Part shown: positions 1 through 8,451 of the stretch, one piece after another
Layout: every line of letters starts with the position of its first letter
How positions within the stretch are numbered: position 1 is the first letter of the stretch
DNA from: Paraburkholderia phenazinium
Lineage (GTDB): Bacteria; Pseudomonadota; Gammaproteobacteria; Burkholderiales; Burkholderiaceae
Direction: 5' to 3'
Assembly (NCBI RefSeq): GCF_900142845.1
Contig: NZ_FSRU01000001.1
Location: forward strand, 1,612,001-1,676,000
DNA length: 64,000 bases
Notes under the pieces: model-generated
Told to the model about the DNA's origin: nothing
Database searches by the model: none
The model's input: the letters and a program-made list of their open reading frames with translations, nothing else
Translations under genes and position numbers: made by a program

Positions 1-3000
1 TCAATTTCCATCGGCACTACCAGTACTGCGAGCGGACAGTATGCGACCGCCTTCGGAATTAGCTCGACAGCCTCTGGGACGAGCACCATTGCGATTGGTC
101 CAGATTCAACGGCCTCCGTCTTGTACGGTGTGGCAATTGGCAATCTCGCACAGGCGACCAACGCGGGAGCGATAGCACTGGCCGCGGGCGCTGTCGCATC
201 GGGAAATGAAGCGGTGGCCCTTGGCTTTAATGCAGCATCGAGCGGATCATCCAGCGTTGCGCTGGGATCTACAGCTGCCGCCAGCAGCACTAACGCCACG
301 GCGCTCGGTGCCGGCGCTGTTGCCTCGGGGGATCATTCGACTGCGTTGAGCACGCAGTCGACCGCAGCAGGCGAATATTCAGTCGCTATTGGCTATGCGG
401 CGATTACGACCACTACCGCCGCTGCCGGGGTAGCGCTGGGTTCAGGCGCCTCAGCCAGTGGCGCATCCGCCGTTTCGATAGGCGTCAACAGCGGCGCGTC
501 CGGTACCGGTGCGGTAGCCATCGGGGTGGGCGGCACCGCCGGTGTCCCTGGTTCGGGTACGCAGGCAACTGGCGAAGAGGCGACCGCCATTGGCTTTAAC
601 AGTCTCGCCAGCGGGACATCCGCACAGGCATTCGGGACTACGTCGACGGCCAGCGGAACCAGTTCTATTGCCATGGGCGTGTCCGCCGTATCGTCCAGCC
701 TGTTTGGCATCGCCCTGGGCGATCTGGCGGCGGCAAGCGGCACGTCCGCGGTCGCACTGGGTCCTGGGACCCACGCAACTGCCAATAACTCCACGGCTTT
801 GGGCATCAACGCGACCGCGTCCGGCGCACAAAGCGCGGCACTGGGAGGATCGGCGACGGCCAGCAGCACCGGTACAACCGCCGTCGGCGGTCAGGCAATC
901 GCCTCGGCGGCGGAGGCGACGGCGATAGGTGCAGATTCGCAGGCACTTGCCGCCTCGACCGTCGCTCTGGGCTACAGCAACACGGTGGCCGCGGCAGCGG
1001 GCACGGGCTCGATTGCGGGCGGCTACAACTCGCAGGTCACGAGCGGCACAGGAGCGGTGGCGCTCGGCGAAGGCCAGACAGCAAGCGGCAACGGTGCAGT
1101 GGCCATTGGCGATCCGAACACGGCCACGGGCAACGGCGCGGTCGCGATGGGTGCCGACAACACGGCCAACGGGCAGGGTGCGATTGCGTTGGGTAATCTC
1201 AATGCCGCGACGGGCCAGGGCTCGGTGGCACTGGGCAACAGTTCCACCGCCGCGGCCGCCGGCGGTGTTGCACTGGGCGACACGGCTCGCGCGCTGGCCG
1301 GCGACGGCGTGGCGTTAGGCTCAAACGCTGTGGCGACCAATGCAAACGACGTGGCGCTGGGAGCAGGCTCGAGCACGGCGGCAGCCGACACAGGTACCAC
1401 TGCACTGTATGGCGGTACCGCAGCGGGCGTGGCGAAGACCGCCTCCGGAGTCGTCTCGGTAGGTAGCGCGGGCAACGAGCGCCAGATTCAGAACGTGGCG
1501 GCAGGCGTGATCTCCTCGAGCAGCACCGACGCGATCAACGGATCGCAACTGTTCTCCGTTGCAACCGGCGTCAACAACCTGGGCAGCGCGACGGCAAGCG
1601 CACTGGGCGGCGGAGCGACCTACAACAGTTCGACCGGAGCGATCAGTGCGCCAAGCTATACGGTCGACGGCAATACCTACACCAACGTGGGCAGTGCGCT
1701 GGAAAGCATCAATAACTCACTGACTGGCGGTGGGATCGAGTACTTCCATGCGAACTCGACGCTTGCGGATTCGACGGCGACCGGTACCAATAGCGTCGCA
1801 GTCGGTCCGGTTGCGGTCTCTACCGGAGCGTCTTCAGTGGCAATCGGCAATGGGGCGCAAGCCAGCAATGCGAACGATGTTGCTCTGGGCGCCGGGTCCA
1901 CAACTGCGGCACCGCATACCGGGACGTTCGACATGACGGGCGGTACGGCCGAGGCAACCGCGCCCACTTCTGTCGTGTCGATCGGCGCGGCCGGATCGGA
2001 ACGGCAGCTCCAGAACGTCGCAGCGGGCGTCTTGTCAGCGACGTCGACCGACGCCGTCAACGGCTCGCAACTGTTTTCTGTGGCAAGCGCGGGCAACGCG
2101 ACCGGGACCACGGTCGCTTCGGCATTGGGCGGAGGTTCCGCATACACGCCGGGCAGCGGCGTCTCGGCACCGAGCTACACCGTGCAAGGCAACACCTACA
2201 ACAACGTCGGTGCTGCGCTTGGCGGGTTGAACACTGGTCTTACTAACATCGAGAACTCCCTCACTAACATTAACAACGGTGCGGGCATCGAGTACTTCCA
2301 TGCTGACTCCACAGAAGCGGATAGTCAGGCAACGGGTACTAACAGCATCGCGGTTGGGCCTGAGGCGGTGGCCAGTGGCACGGCCAGCTTTGCGGCAGGC
2401 AACGGTGCGCAGGCGACGGCTGACAATGCGATGGCACTGGGAGCGCAGGCTACGGCTTCCGTCGCGGGCGCGATTGCCATAGGTTCAGGGTCCGTGTCTA
2501 GCCGTGCGATTGTTCCCGCGTCAGGTTCGCTTGCGACGGGCAGTAGTTACGTGATCCCCTATAACACCACCGATGAGACGCTGCTGGGCGCGGTGTCGTT
2601 TGGAACCACAAACGCGTATCGCCAGTTGACCAATGTTGCGGACGGCACGCAGCAGCAGGACGCGGTCACTGTCCGGCAACTTGCCGGCGCGTTGTCCTCG
2701 TTCGCAGTCACGTCCACCGAGTACTTTCACGCCAACTCAACCGCAGCAGACTCGCTGGCCGTAGGCAGCCAGTCGATTGCCGTCGGACCGACCACGGTGG
2801 TCAATGGCGACAGTGGCGTGGGTATTGGCAATGGCGCCATTGTCAATTCGAACGCGCCAGGTGGTGTCGCGATCGGCGAGGCGGCGAGTTCGAATCAGGC
2901 CGATGCGATCGCGCTGGGCAGCGGTGCTAACGCAAGTGGCGCCCAGTCTGTCGCGCAGGGCGCGAATGCCAGCGTCACGGCGGTGGGCGGTGTGGCGCTG

Positions 3001-3912
3001 GGTTCTGGTGCGCAAAGCAGTGCCACCGGCGCAGTAGCGCTAGGCGCCGGCGCTTCCGCGACCTATGCGAACAGTGTCGCGCTGGGAGCCGGGTCGGTGA
3101 CGACGGTCGGGGCATTGTCGAACTACATTGCTTATGGTCTGAGCAGCCCGCAGTCCTCAGCAGGGGAGGTCAATATCGGCAACCGGCAGATCACAGGGGT
3201 TGCGGCGGGGAGTGTCGGGACCGACGCAGTCAACGTGAGTCAGCTCCAGGCAGTCCAGCAGCAGTTGACCACGCTGATCAACAACGAGAACGGCGGCGGT
3301 GGTGGTTTTCCGTCCACCTCGGGGACAACGACGCCGCCTGCGTCAACGGGATCCAATTCGGCGGCGGGCGGACAGGGGGCCGTTGCTTCGGGAACCAGTA
3401 GCACGGCTGTAGGCAACAACTCGCAGGCAACCGCCAACGGCTCGACGGCCCTCGGTCAGGGCGCGACGTCGACAGGATCCAGTTCCGTGGCCATCGGCGC
3501 CGGTAGTAACGACGAGGGTCGCAGTAACGTGGTGTCGGTAGGGTCAGCCGATTCGCCGCGGCAGGTCACCAATGTCGCCGCCGGTACTGCGCCCACCGAT
3601 GCCGTCAACGTGCAGCAGTTAGGGAGCGCCGTCGCGCAGGCAAACGCATATACGGATAATCAGATTCAACAGTTGAAGCGTGACGCGGACGGGGGAATCG
3701 CGACTGCGATGGCGGTCGCAGGGTTGCCGCAACCCTCGGGGCCGGGAAGAAGCATGGTATCGGTCGCCGGCAGCGTCTATCGAGGCCAATCAGGGCAGGC
3801 GGTCGGAATTTCTACAATCTCGGATAACAATCACTGGATCTATAAGGCTGCGGTCTCGACCAATACGCAAGGCTACTATGGCGCGGTCGTGGGTGCAGGC
3901 TACCAGTGGTAG
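1..3912 (+). CDS. Trimeric autotransporter adhesin (YadA/Hia type), 5' end cut by window
   Basis: The frame is open from the first base, so the gene begins upstream and its signal peptide (ESPR) is missing. The visible ~1300 residues are dominated by head repeats of the form S(V/I)A(I/L)G spaced about 14 residues apart. These are interleaved with neck/stalk modules ([20 protein letters not shown]) and a thrice-repeated block starting EYFHA(N/D)ST (near 1738, 2290 and 2719). The C-terminal ~90 residues (from about 3640) are a YadA-type anchor: a coiled coil, then a four-strand barrel ending in aromatic W. Members are secreted through their own trimeric barrel and mediate adhesion. A BamE-like lipoprotein follows, as with SadA-SadB and Ata-TpgA pairs. 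Ligand unknown. Confidence 0.95.
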   Translation, partial: SISIGTTSTASGQYATAFGISSTASGTSTIAIGPDSTASVLYGVAIGNLAQATNAGAIALAAGAVASGNEAVALGFNAASSGSSSVALGSTAAASSTNATALGAGAVASGDHSTALSTQSTAAGEYSVAIGYAAITTTTAAAGVALGSGASASGASAVSIGVNSGASGTGAVAIGVGGTAGVPGSGTQATGEEATAIGFNSLASGTSAQAFGTTSTASGTSSIAMGVSAVSSSLFGIALGDLAAASGTSAVALGPGTHATANNSTALGINATASGAQSAALGGSATASSTGTTAVGGQAIASAAEATAIGADSQALAASTVALGYSNTVAAAAGTGSIAGGYNSQVTSGTGAVALGEGQTASGNGAVAIGDPNTATGNGAVAMGADNTANGQGAIALGNLNAATGQGSVALGNSSTAAAAGGVALGDTARALAGDGVALGSNAVATNANDVALGAGSSTAAADTGTTALYGGTAAGVAKTASGVVSVGSAGNERQIQNVAAGVISSSSTDAINGSQLFSVATGVNNLGSATASALGGGATYNSSTGAISAPSYTVDGNTYTNVGSALESINNSLTGGGIEYFHANSTLADSTATGTNSVAVGPVAVSTGASSVAIGNGAQASNANDVALGAGSTTAAPHTGTFDMTGGTAEATAPTSVVSIGAAGSERQLQNVAAGVLSATSTDAVNGSQLFSVASAGNATGTTVASALGGGSAYTPGSGVSAPSYTVQGNTYNNVGAALGGLNTGLTNIENSLTNINNGAGIEYFHADSTEADSQATGTNSIAVGPEAVASGTASFAAGNGAQATADNAMALGAQATASVAGAIAIGSGSVSSRAIVPASGSLATGSSYVIPYNTTDETLLGAVSFGTTNAYRQLTNVADGTQQQDAVTVRQLAGALSSFAVTSTEYFHANSTAADSLAVGSQSIAVGPTTVVNGDSGVGIGNGAIVNSNAPGGVAIGEAASSNQADAIALGSGANASGAQSVAQGANASVTAVGGVALGSGAQSSATGAVALGAGASATYANSVALGAGSVTTVGALSNYIAYGLSSPQSSAGEVNIGNRQITGVAAGSVGTDAVNVSQLQAVQQQLTTLINNENGGGGGFPSTSGTTTPPASTGSNSAAGGQGAVASGTSSTAVGNNSQATANGSTALGQGATSTGSSSVAIGAGSNDEGRSNVVSVGSADSPRQVTNVAAGTAPTDAVNVQQLGSAVAQANAYTDNQIQQLKRDADGGIATAMAVAGLPQPSGPGRSMVSVAGSVYRGQSGQAVGISTISDNNHWIYKAAVSTNTQGYYGAVVGAGYQW

Positions 3913-4026
3913 CCGGTGGAACGAAACTCCCAATGGGCGTCAGTCCGATAACCATGGGTGACGCCATTCCGTTTCTTGCTGCGGCCCGTCTCGCGCGCGG
4001 CTGCCTGTTCGATGAGAGATGCAAAC

Positions 4027-4422
4027 ATGAAAATGCAATGGAATCTTGCGCTGTCTATCACGTTACTTTCACTGATCGCGGGCTGCGTTGCCGATGGTCC
4101 GCCGAAGTTTCCGGATCCTCAATCTGCGACGCAGGCGGGTGGTACCTTCGTTAACCTGAATAGCCTGCGCAACGTGGGGCCAGGACTCACGAAGGACCAG
4201 ATGTTCGATCTGCTCGGACCGCCTCATTTTCACGAATGGTTCGTGGGCGGGCACGTCTGGAACTACCTGTTCGATTTTCGCCGGGATGGGCAGATCGTTG
4301 CTTGCCAGTATCAGGTGCGATTCGACAAGCAGATGAAAGTGAGCGACACGTACTGGCGTGACCCTTCATGCGCGGCTTTTCTTTTGACAGCAGGGGGAAC
4401 GCCGACGCCGGTTGAGCCTTGA
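4027..4422 (+). CDS. SmpA/OmlA (BamE-like) outer-membrane lipoprotein
   Basis: The start at 4027 was preferred over an upstream in-frame one because it gives a clean lipoprotein signal (MKMQ..., lipobox LIAGC with Cys at about residue 19) and follows a GAGAG site. The mature part contains the BamE/SmpA pattern: GLTKDQMFDLLGPPH, then a W-rich strand and a final Cys. It lies 114 bp after the trimeric adhesin in the same direction. Small lipoproteins with this fold next to such adhesins (SadB, TpgA) assist their export or anchoring, so an accessory role for the adhesin is the best inference; general outer-membrane assembly is the alternative. Confidence 0.8.
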   Translation: MKMQWNLALSITLLSLIAGCVADGPPKFPDPQSATQAGGTFVNLNSLRNVGPGLTKDQMFDLLGPPHFHEWFVGGHVWNYLFDFRRDGQIVACQYQVRFDKQMKVSDTYWRDPSCAAFLLTAGGTPTPVEP

Positions 4423-4483
4423 TCCGCGAAGGTTTATGTCGGGTCCCGCCTGCTGGGTCCCGACGGCCTATACGGAGCCTCAC

Positions 4484-4657
4484 ATGCCTAAGATTAACGT
4501 CGCCGAAGTACCGGAACGTCAAGGTACGGGTTATCCGCCACCGTTCGATGCGCGAAAGGCGCTGGGACAGAACCTGCCGAAGGCACAGTTGACGCCGCAA
4601 GAGGTCAAGAAAGCTATGTTGGTGATGGGGCCGAACTGGAGCGGGAATATCCAATAG
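4484..4657 (+). pseudogene. Truncated cupin-type protein (N-terminal remnant)
   Basis: A 57-codon frame starts MPKINVAEVPERQGTGYPPP, which resembles the N-terminus of small Burkholderia cupin proteins of about 160 residues. After FDA the sequence stops resembling a cupin and ends at a stop 35 codons later, with no barrel histidines. A GGAG site precedes the ATG, so it may still be translated. I read it as a 5' fragment joined to unrelated sequence; a genuine small protein cannot be excluded. Confidence 0.45.
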
Positions 4658-5102
4658 GGACGCCGCTGCGCACGCGGTATTGCAACGCGGCGTTGCGCCC
4701 GGATCAGGCGAGTGCTGCCGATACTCGTTTGTTGGGCAGGTTGGCTTGCATCTCATGCTAGCGCTCGATCCGACTTCAAGAGATGTGATGCTACCGACGG
4801 TCGAGGTGCGAGTTATGCCTGATGCGCCACGCGTCCCCCAGCTTGTCTGAAGGGAAAGCCAGGTAGTCACAGTTTCGACAGGGGCGCGAAATGAGCCGGC
4901 TTTGGCGCTGTACACCGCTTTCGGGTGTCGCTTTACCCTTCCCAAGTTGCTGCCCAAGCCAATGCAGCGCGATCTGAAGGGTCGAATTTTTAGCGCGCTG
5001 CATTCAGCGCGCGTTTTCACATAACCTCGGCCAACAGCGGACCGTCGACACGGTAGCCCAGATCGCCGAAAATCAATGGCGTCCCGCAATTGAGAGAGAA
5101 CA
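4658..5102. other. Gene-free stretch with repeat copy
   Basis: No credible coding frame on either strand. The minus-strand open frame across 4187-5113 is Arg/Ser-rich and runs through the lipoprotein gene, so it is a shadow. The right part (5011-5074) carries one copy of the dispersed intergenic repeat. Confidence 0.6.
5011..5074 (+). repeat. Dispersed intergenic repeat, copy 1 (resembles the right flank of the IS1182 element)
   Basis: The segment reads GCGTTTTCACAT..CCTCGGCCA, followed by AGCGGACCGTCGAC and later AGATCGCCGA. The same ordered blocks occur at 25079-25150, across and beyond the right end of the IS1182 element. It is either a relic of an IS end or a member of an intergenic repeat family into which the IS inserted. 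Confidence 0.6.
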
Positions 5103-5669
5103 ATGGACCACAAAGAACTCCTTCAGCTTTCTCGGCAGCTTTCACCAGCGGATGTATGTGCACAGCTGCTCGCCCTATGCGTTGTCGAATATAGCTATAC
5201 GCCGAATTTAAGCATTGCTCTCGAACTCAATGACGCTGAAGGAAAGCTCACCGACACGGGCCGGGGAATGAGATTGACGCCGGATAAGGGCGACACGCTC
5301 GCACATGCCGAACGGGCACTTACCGGCTTCTATCCATGTCTTCCTTCAAGTCTGGCATTTGACGCAATTCTTCGCGAATTGGTCTGGGGCGAACACGGTT
5401 CCCTAGGGCCGTCGGTCGCCAACTTTGCGTGCCGATCATTGAAGTTCACCAGCATGAGAGATGGCGAGGTTTGGTCGCAGAGTTATAGCTATGGAGCACC
5501 TTCCGGCCCTGCGGTGATGATCGGCTCGACGGGAAAAACCGGTACTGTCATTGATTTCAAAACCACCGCGCCAATCAATCATGCCGTTGTCACGACGCTC
5601 GTAGAGGCGCTGCGTTCTCGCGTCCAAGGGCTTTCCATAGTTCTTCGATCTCATGGCAGGAGTCAGTAG
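5103..5669 (+). CDS. Stand-alone GyrB/ParE-like GHKL ATPase domain protein
   Basis: 188 residues. Motifs in the order of the GyrB N-terminal ATPase domain are visible: DTGRGM (51-56, the DxGxG ATP-binding motif), HGSLGPSVANFAC (98-110, matching the GyrB HGVGxSVVNALS lid), MRDGEVWSQSYSYG (118-131), and TGKTGTVIDF (143-152, matching TGTxxxF). The usual N-box Asp-Asn is not clear (VVEYSYT at 27-33), so catalysis is uncertain. There is no transducer, TOPRIM or DNA-binding part. The start follows a GAGAGAAC site. Function unknown; a regulator, toxin-like or decoy gyrase domain are all possible. Confidence 0.6.
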   Translation: MDHKELLQLSRQLSPADVCAQLLALCVVEYSYTPNLSIALELNDAEGKLTDTGRGMRLTPDKGDTLAHAERALTGFYPCLPSSLAFDAILRELVWGEHGSLGPSVANFACRSLKFTSMRDGEVWSQSYSYGAPSGPAVMIGSTGKTGTVIDFKTTAPINHAVVTTLVEALRSRVQGLSIVLRSHGRSQ

Positions 5670-5738
5670 CCGGCCAGTTTGAGGCGCTCGAGGCCATCGC
5701 TTAGACTGTTGACAATCATTGCTCATGACACGAACAAA

Positions 5739-6311
5739 ATGATGACCGAAATTGAACTCTTGAGGCCTACGACTGCATTGCTGCCAAGCTACGTTTCTGC
5801 CCTTGAGGCAGGATGGTCCCCTGACAATGTTCGGAAGAAGGTCGCTGCGCGCGAACAGTTGCACGCTATCGAATTAAACGCGGAGGCATTTGTCAACAGC
5901 CTGGATGATCCGACCGCATCGGGCGGCCCGATTCCTTTGCCAGACGGATCGACCGTCGCCCGTCTGCCGAGCATTGTTCGATGGATTTGGGACGGCGATG
6001 TTAGCGGCGCAATCGGATTTCGTTGGCAGGCTGGAACTGCCGAATTACCTCCGTATGTACTCGGGCATATCGGCTTCTCAGTCGTGCCGTGGAAGAGAGG
6101 CAACGGCTACGCCAAGCAGGCGCTCAATTTGATGCTGGGCGAAGCGAGGCTACAAGGCTTGTCCTACGTCGAGCTAACGGTTGATCCTGAAAATATAGCC
6201 TCACAGCGGGTAATCGCAGCATGCAGTGGTGTCCTGGTCGAACGGTTCAAAAAAGCGGCCGCCTATGGATTCGCTGAAACTCTTCGCTATCGCATTGTGC
6301 TAGACGACTGA
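5739..6311 (+). CDS. GNAT-family N-acetyltransferase
   Basis: 190 residues from the ATG at 5739 (a second ATG follows directly). The acetyl-CoA motif A is seen at about 110-130: a beta strand HIGFSVVPW, then KRGNGYAKQAL. It is followed by YVELTVDPENIASQRVIAACSG, the typical motif B. Substrate cannot be told. It lies 69 bp after the GHKL gene in the same direction, possibly co-transcribed. An upstream in-frame start adds 20 residues outside the fold. Confidence 0.8.
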   Translation: MMTEIELLRPTTALLPSYVSALEAGWSPDNVRKKVAAREQLHAIELNAEAFVNSLDDPTASGGPIPLPDGSTVARLPSIVRWIWDGDVSGAIGFRWQAGTAELPPYVLGHIGFSVVPWKRGNGYAKQALNLMLGEARLQGLSYVELTVDPENIASQRVIAACSGVLVERFKKAAAYGFAETLRYRIVLDD

Positions 6312-6455
6312 AAAGACTGTCGGACCTAGTTCGGCCACTTTCTGTCGGTCATATTGGACCGCTAGATCATCGACACCCGCTGCTTTGGCAACTGTCAATT
6401 CACGAGTTCTTTCGCTCGTTCCTGTAAAAGGTCGAGACGTGTGTGGAAGCGGTCG

Positions 6456-7109
6456 TCAAGCCAACTCGGCAAGCAGTGGACGAAACGATTCGGCAGACTC
6501 ATTCACAAGCTGCGCAGCCGACTGCCCCAGTTGGTCGATTCCTCGCCCGACAATGCTGTAACCGATGCTATAGCCTGCGAAAAGCGGAAGCAGATTTGCG
6601 TCCTTGCCAAAAAACCAAAGCCCTTGATCATGGGGCGTTTCGCCCCAACGATCCGCTGCGAGACGAGCCACTCGCGCCAGTTCAGTTGCTGCCAACGCCC
6701 GAGCGTAGAACGGCGCCGCTCCGCCCCGGAAATGGGATTTGAAATGACACGCCAATCCTTCAGAGACCAATGCTTCACCAACCGCGCTGCCATATCCCAC
6801 ACCTTGCATGCGAACCGCATGATGACACTCGTGAGCAAACGCTGAGACAAATTCAATCGCCAAATTGCGGTGAAATGCTGGGTTCTCAGGGTCAAGCGCA
6901 AGCGAGATACGAAATGGGCTTTCCGTGTATGCGCCGATCCCGACCTCCGGAATGGTGGCCTCCGGGTCATAGTAAACGGAGCAATCCACCCTATCGATAG
7001 GCAGATAAGATTCGACTTCGGCTACGGCGAGCCGAAACAGTTCGCCAAGCTGGTCATGCAACGCAGGGAGTCGACCTTGAGCGTCCAGGATATGCAATTC
7101 GCAAGCCAT
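6456..7109 (-). CDS. Predicted zinc metalloprotease (DUF2268-like)
   Basis: 217 residues. The gluzincin active-site helix HECHH is at 93-97 and a probable third zinc ligand Glu is at 117 (VSEGLA), 20 residues downstream, the spacing used by DUF2268 putative proteases. There is no signal peptide, so it is probably cytoplasmic. It stands alone, convergent with the acetyltransferase upstream. Peptidase activity is inferred from the motif only. Confidence 0.75.
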   Translation of the reverse strand: MACELHILDAQGRLPALHDQLGELFRLAVAEVESYLPIDRVDCSVYYDPEATIPEVGIGAYTESPFRISLALDPENPAFHRNLAIEFVSAFAHECHHAVRMQGVGYGSAVGEALVSEGLACHFKSHFRGGAAPFYARALAATELARVARLAADRWGETPHDQGLWFFGKDANLLPLFAGYSIGYSIVGRGIDQLGQSAAQLVNESAESFRPLLAELA

Positions 7110-7229
7110 AGTATTGTGTTTTCTCTCTCTGTGGAGTTGCAGGATATTCTAGCGATTGCCAAATATCTTTGGCGAGTGAGCGCTATGGGGAAAGCCGAAG
7201 GTTCCTTGTGGGTCGAGTACGGATGCTCA

Positions 7230-7295
7230 GCGTCGGACCGGGTTCGGCCAGGAGCGCTCAGTCGACGTATGCGTCCAGATCGCCGACAATCGGAC
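7230..7295 (+). repeat. Dispersed intergenic repeat, copy 2
   Basis: The core GTTCGGCCAGGAGCG, then GTCGAC and AGATCGCCGACAATCGGAC, parallels copies at 5028, 25096 and 26433. It lies in the promoter region of the secreted protein at 7327. Confidence 0.6.
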
Positions 7296-7326
7296 GGACA
7301 TTGACAGGTTCAGAAAAGGGGCAAGC

Positions 7327-7968
7327 GTGAAATCTCGATTCATTTTTTTAATGGTGGCGCTCTATAGCTGCGCCGCGTTTGCCGCGCCAGTTGATAACCC
7401 CGCCCCCAATGACCGAGTAGAGGTAACCGGCACGATACCCGACGATGTCGAAGCCGTTCTTGTCGAAGATTGGTACACCACAACGGACTCGATGTTCTGT
7501 CAACACATGGTTGGAGAGGCTGGCTTCATGCCCAGCCATTTCGCGAAGCGTGCAACACAGACGTCCGCGTCGAATGGACAGCGATCTTGGCTTGTCTGGC
7601 GAGACGACGTAAAGCCAGGACACTGTGGCTGGACGTTGAAGCAAGTTGTGCTCTTCCTTGACTCCAAGGCGTCCGGGAAGGATCCTGTTCGGGCGTCCAC
7701 CGTTCCCGTCCGGGTTGCTTACGTCTGTCGGACCGGAGAGAACTGCCAGAACACGTGGGCCTCAAACGACGATAGTGAAAAACCAACCTTTCACCGTTGC
7801 GACTTTGCTTCTGTCAGTCAGTTGGCACCAGGAAACTCAGCCAACCCATGCGCCTTTTTTGATGAAAACGCGAGAGGGACTGACTTGGGGAAGTATGAAC
7901 ATATCCTTCGGCCTTACCAACACACAGTTCGATTCGTCATAACCGAAGTGGGAAAACAACATCCCTAA
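7327..7968 (+). CDS. Secreted hypothetical protein
   Basis: 213 residues with a clear Sec signal peptide (about 1-20, ending CAAFAAP), so exported. The mature part holds about seven cysteines (for example FCQH, GHCGW, YVCRTGENC, HRCDF, NPCAF), suggesting disulfides. I recognise no family. The start at 7327 follows GGGGCAAGC. It is flanked by repeat copies on both sides, which suggests an acquired single gene. Confidence 0.65.
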   Translation: MKSRFIFLMVALYSCAAFAAPVDNPAPNDRVEVTGTIPDDVEAVLVEDWYTTTDSMFCQHMVGEAGFMPSHFAKRATQTSASNGQRSWLVWRDDVKPGHCGWTLKQVVLFLDSKASGKDPVRASTVPVRVAYVCRTGENCQNTWASNDDSEKPTFHRCDFASVSQLAPGNSANPCAFFDENARGTDLGKYEHILRPYQHTVRFVITEVGKQHP

Positions 7969-8019
7969 CCACTGTCGAACGGCTGCTTTTTAACAACGCC
8001 ACCGTCCGCTCCGGGTCGA

Positions 8020-8101
8020 CAAGGGAAATTCGCGTCGAGGTTGGGTAGGTCTCTGACGCGAGGTAGACGAACTTCCGCGTTCGGCCATGAAGCGACGGTC
8101 G
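8020..8101 (+). repeat. Dispersed intergenic repeat, copy 3 (long form)
   Basis: The segment from CAAGGGAAATTCGCG to GCGTTCGGCCA is nearly identical (two mismatches over about 66 bases) to 29215-29280. The shared core TTCGGCCA continues into the shorter copies. Short minus-strand open frames translated across both copies share a peptide but are not credible genes. Confidence 0.75.
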
Positions 8102-8309
8102 CCCCGCGCGTCTACCTGACATTTAGAGGGCGGCTCTATACTGCAAACGGCCGTTGGTATTGCCTCACGCTTGGCATCGGCCGTGCCCCGAGATGAGAGG
8201 GCAAGTTCGTTTAACGTATCCGGTTTTGGCCAGATGTGAGCCACGCCGCAAAAAAAGGGCAATCGTTTACCAATTTTCACGACTTGCATATTAAAATCGT
8301 CTCGGCTTC

Positions 8310-8440
8310 GCAGACAGAGTTTCTGCCATGTAATCGTGGCACTTGACAACAAAGTGAGGACCTATGCTGCTCCTCGGCTACTACGCCTGACGGAACTTTC
8401 CGTTCATATGATCGATCGCGTTGGAGTGTCTGCGAGGCCC
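8310..8440 (+). ncRNA. Putative retron msr-msd RNA
   Basis: Directly upstream of the retron RT the sequence folds as expected for an msr-msd. A 7-bp hairpin with loop TAAT lies at 8324-8341. A second, CACTT/AAGTG, is at 8340-8356 and shares two bases with the first, so their feet compete. A long imperfect hairpin, 8372-8437 (66 nt), pairs CCTCG with CGAGG, CTACTACGC partly with GCGTTGGAG, and ACGGA with TCCGT around loop ACTT. The first hairpin and loop recall the msr of retron Ec67, and the msd length is close to its 67-nt DNA. The branching G and the outer a1/a2 pairing could not be fixed, so the ends are approximate. Confidence 0.5.
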
Positions 8441-8451
8441 TCCCAATACAT

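Noticed and set aside
393..3437. Long antisense and shifted open frames inside the adhesin
   Set aside because: They are Ala/Pro- or Arg-rich mirror translations of the repeated GC-rich gene, without ribosome sites or domains.
4187..5113. 308-codon minus-strand frame
   Set aside because: Runs antisense through the lipoprotein gene, Arg/Ser-rich, no recognisable domain.
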